A stretch of 64,000 nucleotides of DNA from Vulcanimicrobiota bacterium. Lineage in GTDB: Bacteria; Vulcanimicrobiota; Vulcanimicrobiia; Vulcanimicrobiales; Vulcanimicrobiaceae. The stretch is from NCBI GenBank assembly GCA_003151115.1, contig PLWS01000001.1, forward strand, positions 177,438 to 241,437, read 5' to 3'. The notes under the pieces are model-generated. The model worked only from the letters and a program-made list of their open reading frames with translations, was not told the origin of the DNA and searched no databases. Shown piece after piece: positions 9,169-16,533 of this stretch (its first letter is position 1; every line of letters starts with the position of its first letter). The translations under genes were made by a program, and so were the position numbers.

Positions 9169-9564
9169 ATGCCGGCAGTATTCACGGTCGACCCGCGCAG
9201 CGGCGTTCCGATCTACCTGCAACTGATCGAGCAGGTCAAGCGCTCAGTGGCCCTCGGCGTCCTCGCCCCCGGCGAGCAACTGCCGACGGTCAAGCAACTG
9301 GCCGTCGATCTCACGGTTAATCCGAACACCGTAGCGCGGGCATACCGCGACCTCGAACGCGATGCGGTGATCGAGACGGCCCCCGGGCGCGGCTCGTTCG
9401 TCCGCGCCGACGGCGTCGCCAATCAGGCCGGCGCCGCGGCCGACGTTGCAGCCGAAGCCGTCACGCGCGCCGTCCGCGAAGCAAAGTCGCTGGGCCTGAG
9501 TTCTGCAGCCGTGCGAAAACTTTTCGATTCCGCGCTGACGCGCTGGTTTCCGGAGGAAAAATGA
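9169..9564 (+). CDS. GntR-family repressor, YtrA subfamily
   Basis: 131 residues. The winged helix spans about residues 8-75 (GVPIYLQLIEQVKRSVALGVL, then QLPTVKQLAVDLTVNPNTVARAYRDLE, the GntR signature with its recognition helix). A short helical tail of about 50 residues follows rather than a large ligand domain, which defines the YtrA type. Such proteins usually repress an adjacent ABC transporter operon and respond to envelope stress or antimicrobial compounds. The gene ends in an ATGA overlap with the ABC ATPase start. The palindrome at 8999-9020 is its probable operator. Confidence 0.9.
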   Translation: MPAVFTVDPRSGVPIYLQLIEQVKRSVALGVLAPGEQLPTVKQLAVDLTVNPNTVARAYRDLERDAVIETAPGRGSFVRADGVANQAGAAADVAAEAVTRAVREAKSLGLSSAAVRKLFDSALTRWFPEEK

Positions 9565-10466
9565 GTACGATCTCCATTCAACATTTGAGCAAGTCGTACG
9601 GAAAATTTTTAGCCGTAGACGATGTGACCGTAGAGATCCCGAGCGGTTCCGTCTTCGGCTTGCTGGGTCCCAACGGAGCCGGCAAAACGACGACGTTTAA
9701 ATGTCTGCTCGGATTGGCGCGCGCGTCTTCCGGCGAAGTCCGCTTCGACGGCAAGCCGCTGACGCCCGACCTTTTTGAAAGCATCACGTACGTTCCCGAG
9801 CGCAGCGTGCTCTATGAGTGGATGAACGGCGCCGAGCATCTCGAGATGCAGCGCCGCACCTTTAAACGTTACGATACGGCGCGCGCGAAGCAGCTGATGG
9901 ATCGCTTTCAGCTCGATCCGCGCAAGCGCGTCCGCGCGATGTCCAAAGGCATGCGCTCGGCACTTGCGATCGTGATGTCTTTCTCGATTCACCCCGAAAC
10001 GCTCGTGCTGGACGAACCGACCAGCGGTCTCGACCCGGTCAATCAGCGTGCGGTTTTGAATCTCATCATTGAAGCTGCGGCACAAGGTGCCACCGTCGTG
10101 CTTTCGTCCCATCAGATCGGTCAGGTCGAACGCGCGGCCGATCACATTGCCGTGCTAAAGGACGGAAAAGTTATACTCGCCGGCGCCGTCGACGACCTGA
10201 AGTCGGATCGCAAGATCGTCGAAGGCATCTTCCCATCGGAGACGATCGCGGTCGACGGCTTGCGCCGTGACGCGCGCATCGAGCGGCTCGATCAGTCCGG
10301 CCGTATTTTACGGTTGACCGTTACCGCCAACGGCGGCGGATTGGCTGAAACACTTTCGACGATGGGCGCGCAAAGCGTTCGCATCGTCGATCTGAATCTG
10401 GAAGACATCTTTCTCAATGCCGTCGCACCGGGTTCGCAGACGGCTGACGTCGTGGAGGCTCGCTGA
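9561..10466 (+). CDS. ABC exporter ATP-binding protein
   Basis: 301 residues. The Walker A motif is GPNGAGKTT (about 35-43), followed by Walker B ETLVLDEPTSGLDP and the H-loop SSHQ. The signature motif is the non-standard MSKGM in place of LSGG, common in YtrB/BcrA-like ATPases. About 75 C-terminal residues follow the ATPase core. It powers the permease encoded next. It starts in an ATGA overlap with the repressor gene behind GGAGG and ends in a TGATG overlap with the permease gene, so all three are translationally coupled. Confidence 0.93.
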   Translation: MSTISIQHLSKSYGKFLAVDDVTVEIPSGSVFGLLGPNGAGKTTTFKCLLGLARASSGEVRFDGKPLTPDLFESITYVPERSVLYEWMNGAEHLEMQRRTFKRYDTARAKQLMDRFQLDPRKRVRAMSKGMRSALAIVMSFSIHPETLVLDEPTSGLDPVNQRAVLNLIIEAAAQGATVVLSSHQIGQVERAADHIAVLKDGKVILAGAVDDLKSDRKIVEGIFPSETIAVDGLRRDARIERLDQSGRILRLTVTANGGGLAETLSTMGAQSVRIVDLNLEDIFLNAVAPGSQTADVVEAR

Positions 10467-11506
10467 TGTACTACTATGCAGAAGTCCTGCGCGGAACGCG
10501 CGCCTTGCGCGTCATCGCGATCATTTTGGGCGTTTTTCTCGCGTTGGCTCTGATCTTTCGGCTGTGGGCGTTGAGCGAGGAGCACCACCCAGAAGCCATG
10601 TTCTCTGCCCTTCAATCATCGCCGACCGCGCACGTGACCACGAGGACGCTGGCGGACGGGACTATCGAAACAACCGTGAGTGATCCGGTCAAGCACGTTC
10701 GCGCGGTTATGGACCGGCGCGGCCAGGTCTTTCGCGTGGACGTCACCCTGCCGCCGACTAATCCGATGACTCATTATCGTTATTACTCAACCGGCGATCT
10801 TAGTGTGGACAGAAGCAACCGCGGCGGGATGTCGCATGTCGTCGTAACCCGTCAGGGTTCGCAGAACAACATCGGCATCGGCATTCTATTTGCCATCTCG
10901 TGCGTCATCGGCCTGGTTACCGCGACGATGCTCGGCGGTGTGCTTGCCAAAGAAAACGACGGCCATCTCGAGCTCGCTTGGACCAAACCCGTTTCGCGGG
11001 AACGCCTGGCGATCGCCTCAATCACGGTGGACATGGCGACGATCGTGGTCTCTCAACTCGCTATGTTCGCGCTCACACTGATCGTCGTGCTGATGTTCGT
11101 TTGGCCGCACCTGTACGCGAACGCGCTCACGCCTTGGGTCGTTGGCCTGGCAGTGCTAGCACCGCTCGCGTGGTACGCTTGCCTAACGGCCTTCAGCGCA
11201 TCGCTCAAGCGCGGCCTTGGCTTGGTCTGTGGTTTGGGATGGCTGGCGGCGCTTATGGTTCCGAGTATTGCGGGTGCCACGGCAAGAAGCTCGAGCGATA
11301 TCGGCATCACCATTCACACGATTTTCCAATCGATCGCTTACATCGACCCGATCGCGTACGTCTCGTTTCATGGATCGGTCGAAGGCGGCGGCCTGCAGAT
11401 GCGGACCGCTGTCGGCACCATCGAGTTCTCGGTTCTCATGTTGCTCGTCCTAACAATCGTCTACGCAACGCTTGCGGTGCTGCAGTGGCGCCGGGTGGAG
11501 GCTTAA
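10466..11506 (+). CDS. ABC-2-type exporter permease
   Basis: 346 residues. A first membrane helix lies at about residues 11-31 (RVIAIILGVFLALALIFRLW). A roughly 110-residue extracytoplasmic segment follows, then five further hydrophobic segments from about residue 138 to the C-terminus. The region after the second helix contains AKENDGHLELAWTKPVSRERLA, the cytoplasmic coupling pattern of ABC-2 permeases. The substrate is unknown; relatives move peptides, antibiotics or lipids. It starts at the TGATG junction with the ATPase gene and is followed 3 bp later by a 49-codon frame. Confidence 0.88.
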   Translation: MYYYAEVLRGTRALRVIAIILGVFLALALIFRLWALSEEHHPEAMFSALQSSPTAHVTTRTLADGTIETTVSDPVKHVRAVMDRRGQVFRVDVTLPPTNPMTHYRYYSTGDLSVDRSNRGGMSHVVVTRQGSQNNIGIGILFAISCVIGLVTATMLGGVLAKENDGHLELAWTKPVSRERLAIASITVDMATIVVSQLAMFALTLIVVLMFVWPHLYANALTPWVVGLAVLAPLAWYACLTAFSASLKRGLGLVCGLGWLAALMVPSIAGATARSSSDIGITIHTIFQSIAYIDPIAYVSFHGSVEGGGLQMRTAVGTIEFSVLMLLVLTIVYATLAVLQWRRVEA

Positions 11507-11509
11507 ATC

Positions 11510-11659
11510 ATGGACCTCTTCGGAATGAAGTTTTCATTCGCGCTCGGCGCGTGGCGGCTGCGGTTCGTGCTGATGCTCGAGGACGCAGAAGCTGCCGGGA
11601 TGCAGCCGAAACCCGCGCCTGCGCAGCGTTCGGTCACACTGCAGAGCATGCTCAACTAA
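11510..11659 (+). CDS. 49-aa protein ending the YtrA-ABC operon
   Basis: An open frame with GGTGGAGG about 8 nt before its ATG and only 3 bp after the permease stop. The sequence begins MDLFGMKFSFALGAWRLRF and ends SVTLQSMLN. The first half is amphipathic or hydrophobic, with an aromatic/Gly/Arg composition faintly reminiscent of the 35-aa peptide at the head of the operon. No family is recognised. Its end overlaps the convergent LivK-like gene by a few bases. Candidate roles are a transporter subunit, an immunity factor or exported cargo. Confidence 0.6.
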   Translation: MDLFGMKFSFALGAWRLRFVLMLEDAEAAGMQPKPAPAQRSVTLQSMLN

Positions 11660-12801
11660 AGAATGAACGCGCTCGGGTGTGAAGCAGCAGCGTACTTCAG
11701 CGCACCGCCGGTTACCGTGTAAAAATACAGGTTCGGATCGATCGGGTCGCCGTCGAAGCCGAACTGAAACGACCCGACGACGGTGTCGTAAGAAATCGGC
11801 GTTTGCAGCGCCGTAAGCATCGTCAGCTTGTTCGTCGCGCCGCTGCGCTTTGAGGCCGAGATAATGATCTGCGCCGCGGCGTATGCGAAGGCCGAGATCG
11901 CCGTCACCGGTGCGCGGGCGCGGAAATCCGAGAGCAAGTTGGCGACGTCGGGCGCCCGGTCGAGCGGCGGAAACGATGTGGAAATAACCGCGCCGTTCAA
12001 CGCGCTCGCGTACTTGTCGAGCGTTCCTTGATTGAAGAACCCTTCACTGGCTCCGAACCTGCCGCTGTAACCGGCGGTTTTCAGCGCGTCGAGCAGCGGT
12101 CCCATCGCTTTCGTTGTGCCACCCAGAAAGAGGTAGTCCGGTTTTTTCGCAAGGATGGCTTTTGCCGCCGCGCCGTAGGCGGGCGAGTTCCAGGAAAACT
12201 CGTATGTCTCCGCAGCGATTCCTAACGCACCGGCTTGATCGACGAAACCGGCGGCGACGTCCGGCCCATAATCTCCGTCTTGCGTGACGGCGATCGCGTG
12301 TTTGGGTTTTCCGTTTCTGGCGAGATAGCGCGCGAAGAGTTGGCCTTCGGTGCCGTCCTTCGTGGGCAGACGCCACACGGTGCGGTAGCCTTGCGAAGTC
12401 ACCGCGTTGGCGGTGGATGCGGATACGACCAGCGGCAGCTGGGTGTTGGCAAACGTCGGCATGGCCGCGGCGGTAAGCTTGCCGTTCAGGCCCCCGACGA
12501 CGGCGACGATGGAGGGATCGGATGCGGCAAACTGCGCATTTTGGATCATCTGCGCAAGCGCGTCTTGGTCGTCGTAAACGCGATAGGCATACGCGGTTCC
12601 GAAGGAGCCGACGGTGACGTTGGTTTCATCCACCGCCGCGCGAACGCCGTCGAGCATCTGCCGTCCCGCATCGCTGCTCGTTCCCGAGAGCGGCGCCATG
12701 ACGCCGATCGTGACCTGCTGCTGAAACTGCGCGAGCGCGCGCGCCCCCGGCAGCACGCTCGCGCCGCCTGCGGCCAAACTCAAAAAGTGCTTACGCTTCA
12801 T
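11656..12801 (-). CDS. LivK-like branched-chain amino-acid-type binding protein
   Basis: 381 residues of the type 1 periplasmic binding fold used by LivJ/LivK and related proteins. A signal peptide spans residues 1-25 (MKRKHFLSLAAGGASVLPGA). Family-like elements are VTIGVMAPLSGTSSDAGRQM, AVVGGLNGKLTAAAMP and AIAVTQDGDYGPDVAAGF. It should capture an amino acid or similar small ligand for an ABC importer, but no LivHMGF genes lie nearby, so it may feed a transporter elsewhere or act as a sensor. Its start is just upstream of the UbiA stop codon on the same strand, so the two are probably co-transcribed. Confidence 0.88.
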   Translation of the reverse strand: MKRKHFLSLAAGGASVLPGARALAQFQQQVTIGVMAPLSGTSSDAGRQMLDGVRAAVDETNVTVGSFGTAYAYRVYDDQDALAQMIQNAQFAASDPSIVAVVGGLNGKLTAAAMPTFANTQLPLVVSASTANAVTSQGYRTVWRLPTKDGTEGQLFARYLARNGKPKHAIAVTQDGDYGPDVAAGFVDQAGALGIAAETYEFSWNSPAYGAAAKAILAKKPDYLFLGGTTKAMGPLLDALKTAGYSGRFGASEGFFNQGTLDKYASALNGAVISTSFPPLDRAPDVANLLSDFRARAPVTAISAFAYAAAQIIISASKRSGATNKLTMLTALQTPISYDTVVGSFQFGFDGDPIDPNLYFYTVTGGALKYAAASHPSAFIL

Positions 12802-12803
12802 CG

Positions 12804-13736
12804 CTATCCCAACGAAAACGCCACCGCGGTCGTCGCTAAAAACACGACCGAGAACGCCATGTTCGCCTTGAAAACACGATCGTTGAGCGCGAAGACATCG
12901 GGTTCCCGCTCCAGCGCGCGTATTTCAACCACGAGCAGAACGCCGGCTGCCAGAATGCCAAGCGCGTAGAGCTTGCCTGCATGCTCTGCGAGGCCGGCGG
13001 CCGTCAGCAGCACGGCCATCAGCGCGTGCAGTGCGATCGCCAGCGTGCGGGCGGTGCGTTCGCCGAAGCGCGACGGCAGCGAGCGCAGCGCTTGGGCGCG
13101 GTCGATTGCGAAGTCCATCAATGCGTAGATAACGTCGAATCCCGCGACCCATACGGTCACGGCGGCGAACAGTAAAACCGCCGCGAGATCGATCCCGCCG
13201 CGAATCGCGATGAAGGCGCCGAGGGGCGCGCACGAGTCGACGGCGCCGAGAACAAAATGCGTGAGCCACGTGTACCGTTTGCAGAGCGGGTAGAAGAGCG
13301 CGCCGAGCGCGGCGAGCGGCAAGAGTTTGACGCAGAGCGGATTCAGCTGCCATGCGGCGACGGCGAGGAGCGCGAGTCCCGCACCGCATGCCCACAGCAT
13401 GACTGCCGGATCGAGGGTGCCGGCGGCGAGCGCGCGGCGAGCCGTGCGCGGGTTGCGCGCGTCGATCTCGCGATCCAAATAGCGGTTGGCGGCCATCGCG
13501 GCGGTTCGCGCGCCGAGCACCGCGAGCGTGATCCAGATCAACGCGTGGATCGAAGGAATTCCGCCGGCGGCAAAGATCGCGCCGGTGTAAGCGAACGGCA
13601 GCGCAAAAAACGTGTGCTCGACGCGGATTTCCTTGAAGAACGCGGTGACCCGGCTCAGAGCAGGCTCTATCTTTGGCCGGACCAGTCGTCGGGCTCGAGC
13701 GCGCGCTCGATGCGATCCAAGCCGTATTCTTTCCAA
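12804..13736 (-). CDS. ubiA: UbiA-family prenyltransferase
   Basis: Polytopic membrane enzyme that prenylates an aromatic ring, as in quinone synthesis with 4-hydroxybenzoate. The first Asp-rich motif is seen as NRYLDREID, the second as YALMDFAIDRAQ, and many hydrophobic segments flank them. The conserved N-terminus (ALSRVTAFFKEIRVEHTFFA) begins almost exactly at the stop codon of ubiD, where no ATG, GTG or TTG exists. The nearest in-frame standard start upstream is TTG 13736, used here; an ATA at 13668-13670 sits in an ATAG overlap with the ubiD stop. The family call is firm but the start is not. Confidence 0.88.
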   Translation of the reverse strand: MERIRLGSHRARARARRLVRPKIEPALSRVTAFFKEIRVEHTFFALPFAYTGAIFAAGGIPSIHALIWITLAVLGARTAAMAANRYLDREIDARNPRTARRALAAGTLDPAVMLWACGAGLALLAVAAWQLNPLCVKLLPLAALGALFYPLCKRYTWLTHFVLGAVDSCAPLGAFIAIRGGIDLAAVLLFAAVTVWVAGFDVIYALMDFAIDRAQALRSLPSRFGERTARTLAIALHALMAVLLTAAGLAEHAGKLYALGILAAGVLLVVEIRALEREPDVFALNDRVFKANMAFSVVFLATTAVAFSLG

Positions 13737-15148
13737 CGCGCGTCCACGCGAGCACGCGTGGCTTCGTCCATGATCATATCCGGCGGCCACTCACGCGTGT
13801 ATCCTTCGGCCGCGCTCTTACGCGTGGCGTCGACGCCCACTTTCATGCCGAGCGCGGGCGTGTACGATCCGTGGTCCAAGTCGTCGACCGGTCCCGGCAT
13901 CATAACGACGTCGTGCTGCGCGTCGAGGTTGTTGAGCACGAACCACGCGACGGTGCGAGTGTCCTGAACGTCGACGTCCTCGTCAACGATCACAAGCACG
14001 CGTGTCAGCATCATCATGTGTCCCAGTCCCCAAAGGGCATTCATGACTTTCTTGCCTTGTCCCGGATAGGCTTTGCAAATCGAAACGATCGCAAGATTTT
14101 GGAAACCGCCTTCCACGGGCAGATTCATGTCCACGATCTCCGGTACGACCATCTGCAGCAGCGGAAGAAAGATTCGTTCGGTCGCTTTTCCGAGCCACGC
14201 GTCTTCCATCGGCGGTTTGCCGACGACGGTGGCCGGATAGATCGGATCGCGCCGGTGCGTTACGCATTGCACGTGGAAGGTCGGGAAGCGGTCGGCCAAA
14301 CTGTAGACGCCCGTGTGATCGCCGAACGGTCCCTCGACGCGCAGGTCGGTGTTGTCTACGTATCCTTCGAGCACGAATTCGGCATCGGCCGGAACTTTGA
14401 GATCGACCGTCTTGCACGCGACGAGTTTCACGGACTTTCCGCGCAGCAGGCCGGCAAAGAGATATTCGTCGACGACCGGCGGAAGTGGCGCGGTCGCAGC
14501 ATAGGTCAGCACCGGATCGGATCCGATCGCCACCGCGACGGGAATACGATCGCCCCACGCTTTGGCATGCGCTCTGCCTTGTTTGTGGCGCTGCCAGTGC
14601 ATGGCGGTTTCATTGGGACCATAGACTTGCATGCGGTACATGCCGACGTTGAACCGGCCGTTCTGCGGATCTTTCGTGACGACCAGCGGCAACGTGATGA
14701 ACGGGCCGGCATCCATGGGCCAGGTCGTCAGCACCGGAAGTTTCGTGAGGTCCGGTTTATCGATGACGACGTCCTGGCAGCTTCCCGACGAAACCGTTTT
14801 CGGGAGCGCTGCGGCCAGCGGCGCGAGGGAGAGCAACTTCCCGATTTTTTCCATCGCCGATTGCGGCATCGACATATCGAGCAGTTTGCGAATGCGGTCG
14901 CCGGCTTCGTCGAGCGTCTGCGTGCCGAGCGCCATCGCCATGCGGCGGCGCGACCCGAATTGGTTGGTCAGCACCGGAAACTGCGATCCGCGAACGTTGG
15001 TGAAAAGCAGCGCCGGTCCGCCGCGTTTGACCACGCGGTTGGTGATCTCACTGATCTCTAAGTGCGGATCGACTTCGCTTTCGACGCGCTGAAGCTGCCC
15101 GGCTCGGTCGAGCGCCTCCACGAAATCGCGGAGCGAATCGTACGGCAT
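13667..15148 (-). CDS. ubiD: UbiD-family prenylated-FMN decarboxylase
   Basis: 493 residues from ATG 15148 (MPYDSLRDFVEALDRAGQL), the normal UbiD length. A longer frame upstream is rejected because it only reads through the SDR gene. Family hallmarks include EISEITNRVVKRGGPALLF, the FNVGMYRMQVYGPNETAMHW region, and EGPFGDHTGVYS with its conserved acidic residues. It decarboxylates an aromatic acid, in quinone synthesis the prenylated hydroxybenzoate, and needs prenyl-FMN from UbiX, which is not in the window. Pairing with UbiA supports a quinone role. It overlaps the SDR gene by one base (TAATG). Confidence 0.93.
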   Translation of the reverse strand: MPYDSLRDFVEALDRAGQLQRVESEVDPHLEISEITNRVVKRGGPALLFTNVRGSQFPVLTNQFGSRRRMAMALGTQTLDEAGDRIRKLLDMSMPQSAMEKIGKLLSLAPLAAALPKTVSSGSCQDVVIDKPDLTKLPVLTTWPMDAGPFITLPLVVTKDPQNGRFNVGMYRMQVYGPNETAMHWQRHKQGRAHAKAWGDRIPVAVAIGSDPVLTYAATAPLPPVVDEYLFAGLLRGKSVKLVACKTVDLKVPADAEFVLEGYVDNTDLRVEGPFGDHTGVYSLADRFPTFHVQCVTHRRDPIYPATVVGKPPMEDAWLGKATERIFLPLLQMVVPEIVDMNLPVEGGFQNLAIVSICKAYPGQGKKVMNALWGLGHMMMLTRVLVIVDEDVDVQDTRTVAWFVLNNLDAQHDVVMMPGPVDDLDHGSYTPALGMKVGVDATRKSAAEGYTREWPPDMIMDEATRARVDARWKEYGLDRIERALEPDDWSGQR

Positions 15149-15981
15149 TATTCGAAACCCATGCGCCGCATCAGCATACGGTCGCGCACATGCTCGGGAA
15201 GGGCGGTAAAGATCCGGCGCATCCAGCCCGCCGGCGCACCCACGGCATAGCGCGCACGCGGCTTTTTCGCCGTCAGCGCGTGGAGCACGACGCGCGCGAC
15301 GACGGCAGGATCGATTCCGCTGCGCTTCTGGCTTTCGCTCAAGCTCGCGAGCGCGTTGAGATGTTTTTCGTAATACTCGCGGGCTTGCGGAGCTCGCGCG
15401 AGCAGCGAGTCTTTCTGGCCGCGACCCTTTTGCCAAATCGGCGTGTCGACGTTGCCCGGCTGAACCACGGAAATGCCGACGCCCGAGCCGCGAAGTTCCA
15501 TGCGCAGCACGTCGGCGGCGGCTTCCAACGCAAACTTCGACGAGCTGTAGGCGCCGACGAAAGCTGAAGCGATTTGGCCGGAGACCGAACTGATGAAAAC
15601 GATCCGCCCTTTGGATGCGCGCAGCATCGGCAGAAACGCTTGCGTGACGCCGATCGCTCCGAAGAAATTCACTTCGAACTGACGGCGCAGTTCGTCGACC
15701 GGTAAGAACTCCAGCGGACCGGGCACGGCGATTCCGGCATTGTTGACGACGCCGCGCAGTTGCTCGCCGCTTCCGTGCACGGCGTGCGCCGCATCGCGAA
15801 TCTGCTCCGCGTCGGTGACGTCGAGCTGCAGCGGCGCGACGCCCGGAATCGCGCCGAGGCGTTCTGAATCAGCGGTGTTGCGGACACCGGCGAAAACGGT
15901 ATAGCCTTCACTCGCGAGCAAAGCGCTTATGGCATACCCGATTCCGGTCGAGGCGCCGGTGACGAGGATTGCGTCTTTCAA
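15148..15981 (-). CDS. Short-chain dehydrogenase/reductase
   Basis: 277 residues from TTG 15981, which overlaps the previous stop as TTGA. The nearest ATG, at 16041, would add unrelated residues from that gene. The Rossmann cofactor motif is TGASTGIG near the N-terminus. Next come NNAG, the catalytic Ser in FISSVSGQ, and Tyr-x3-Lys as YSSSK. The C-terminal segment (PRARYAVGAPAGWMRRI) resembles retinol/steroid dehydrogenase-like SDRs. The substrate is unknown. It is coupled to ubiD by TAATG. Confidence 0.88.
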   Translation of the reverse strand: MKDAILVTGASTGIGYAISALLASEGYTVFAGVRNTADSERLGAIPGVAPLQLDVTDAEQIRDAAHAVHGSGEQLRGVVNNAGIAVPGPLEFLPVDELRRQFEVNFFGAIGVTQAFLPMLRASKGRIVFISSVSGQIASAFVGAYSSSKFALEAAADVLRMELRGSGVGISVVQPGNVDTPIWQKGRGQKDSLLARAPQAREYYEKHLNALASLSESQKRSGIDPAVVARVVLHALTAKKPRARYAVGAPAGWMRRIFTALPEHVRDRMLMRRMGFE

Positions 15982-16463
15982 GGGGTTGGCGTTGGAGCCG
16001 GAGCCGACCAGATCGTCTTTCCGTTCGCGTCGTACATCCACGCCGAAGGCGCACCGCCTTTGTCGGCGTCGAGCATGAATCCCATGCGGCCCTTCTTATT
16101 GAACCAGAAGAAGACCGACGGACTCTGTTTACCCGAGGAGCCGTACGAGAAGCCGATTCCGAGGTTCTCGTTGCCGTAACCCTTTCCGAAATAGAGGCCG
16201 CCGCCGCCTAGCGATGCCTGGTAATGATCGGGCGAAAAAAAGACGAGTTGCGTCTGCGCGGCCTTAGCCCCGGGATACTTTACGGGCGCGAGTTCCGCGA
16301 GCAGCTTCCCCTGTGCGTCGACCAGACGAAGATCTCGCGTCGTGACGACGCCTGGGCCGGCCGCGGCTTGCACGGGCCGGACCAGTTGCTGCGAAAGAAT
16401 TCCGCCCGCAAATCCGGCGAGCACGGCAAAGACCAATGGGAGCATCTGAGAACGGATTGGCAT
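15978..16463 (-). CDS. Exported protein of unknown function
   Basis: 161 residues. A signal peptide or N-terminal anchor covers about residues 8-33 (PLVFAVLAGFAGGIL). The rest is predicted to be beta-rich, with the repeated pattern LRLVDAQGKLLAEL and PSAWMYDANGKTIWS, as in small beta-propeller or bactofilin-like sheets. The middle is Gly-rich (ASLGGGGLYFGKGYG). I do not recognise a named family. It is the first gene after the pnp terminator and is coupled to the SDR gene. Confidence 0.6.
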   Translation of the reverse strand: MPIRSQMLPLVFAVLAGFAGGILSQQLVRPVQAAAGPGVVTTRDLRLVDAQGKLLAELAPVKYPGAKAAQTQLVFFSPDHYQASLGGGGLYFGKGYGNENLGIGFSYGSSGKQSPSVFFWFNKKGRMGFMLDADKGGAPSAWMYDANGKTIWSAPAPTPTP

Positions 16464-16483
16464 AGTACTTCCTTTATAGAAGA

Positions 16484-16507
16484 AAGAGCCGCATTTCTGC
16501 GGCTCTT
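16484..16507 (-). terminator. Rho-independent terminator after pnp
   Basis: A perfect 10-bp stem, AAGAGCCGCA (16484-16493) with TGCGGCTCTT (16498-16507), around a 4-nt loop. On the minus strand it is followed by TTCTT. It lies 27 bp beyond the pnp stop and separates pnp from the next minus-strand gene. Confidence 0.85.
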
Positions 16508-16533
16508 GTCATTCGACAGTCGTCGTCCGGACG

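Noticed and set aside
13673-15061. Plus-strand open frame of 462 codons
   Set aside because: It mirrors the ubiD gene and has an Arg/His-rich composition without any domain.
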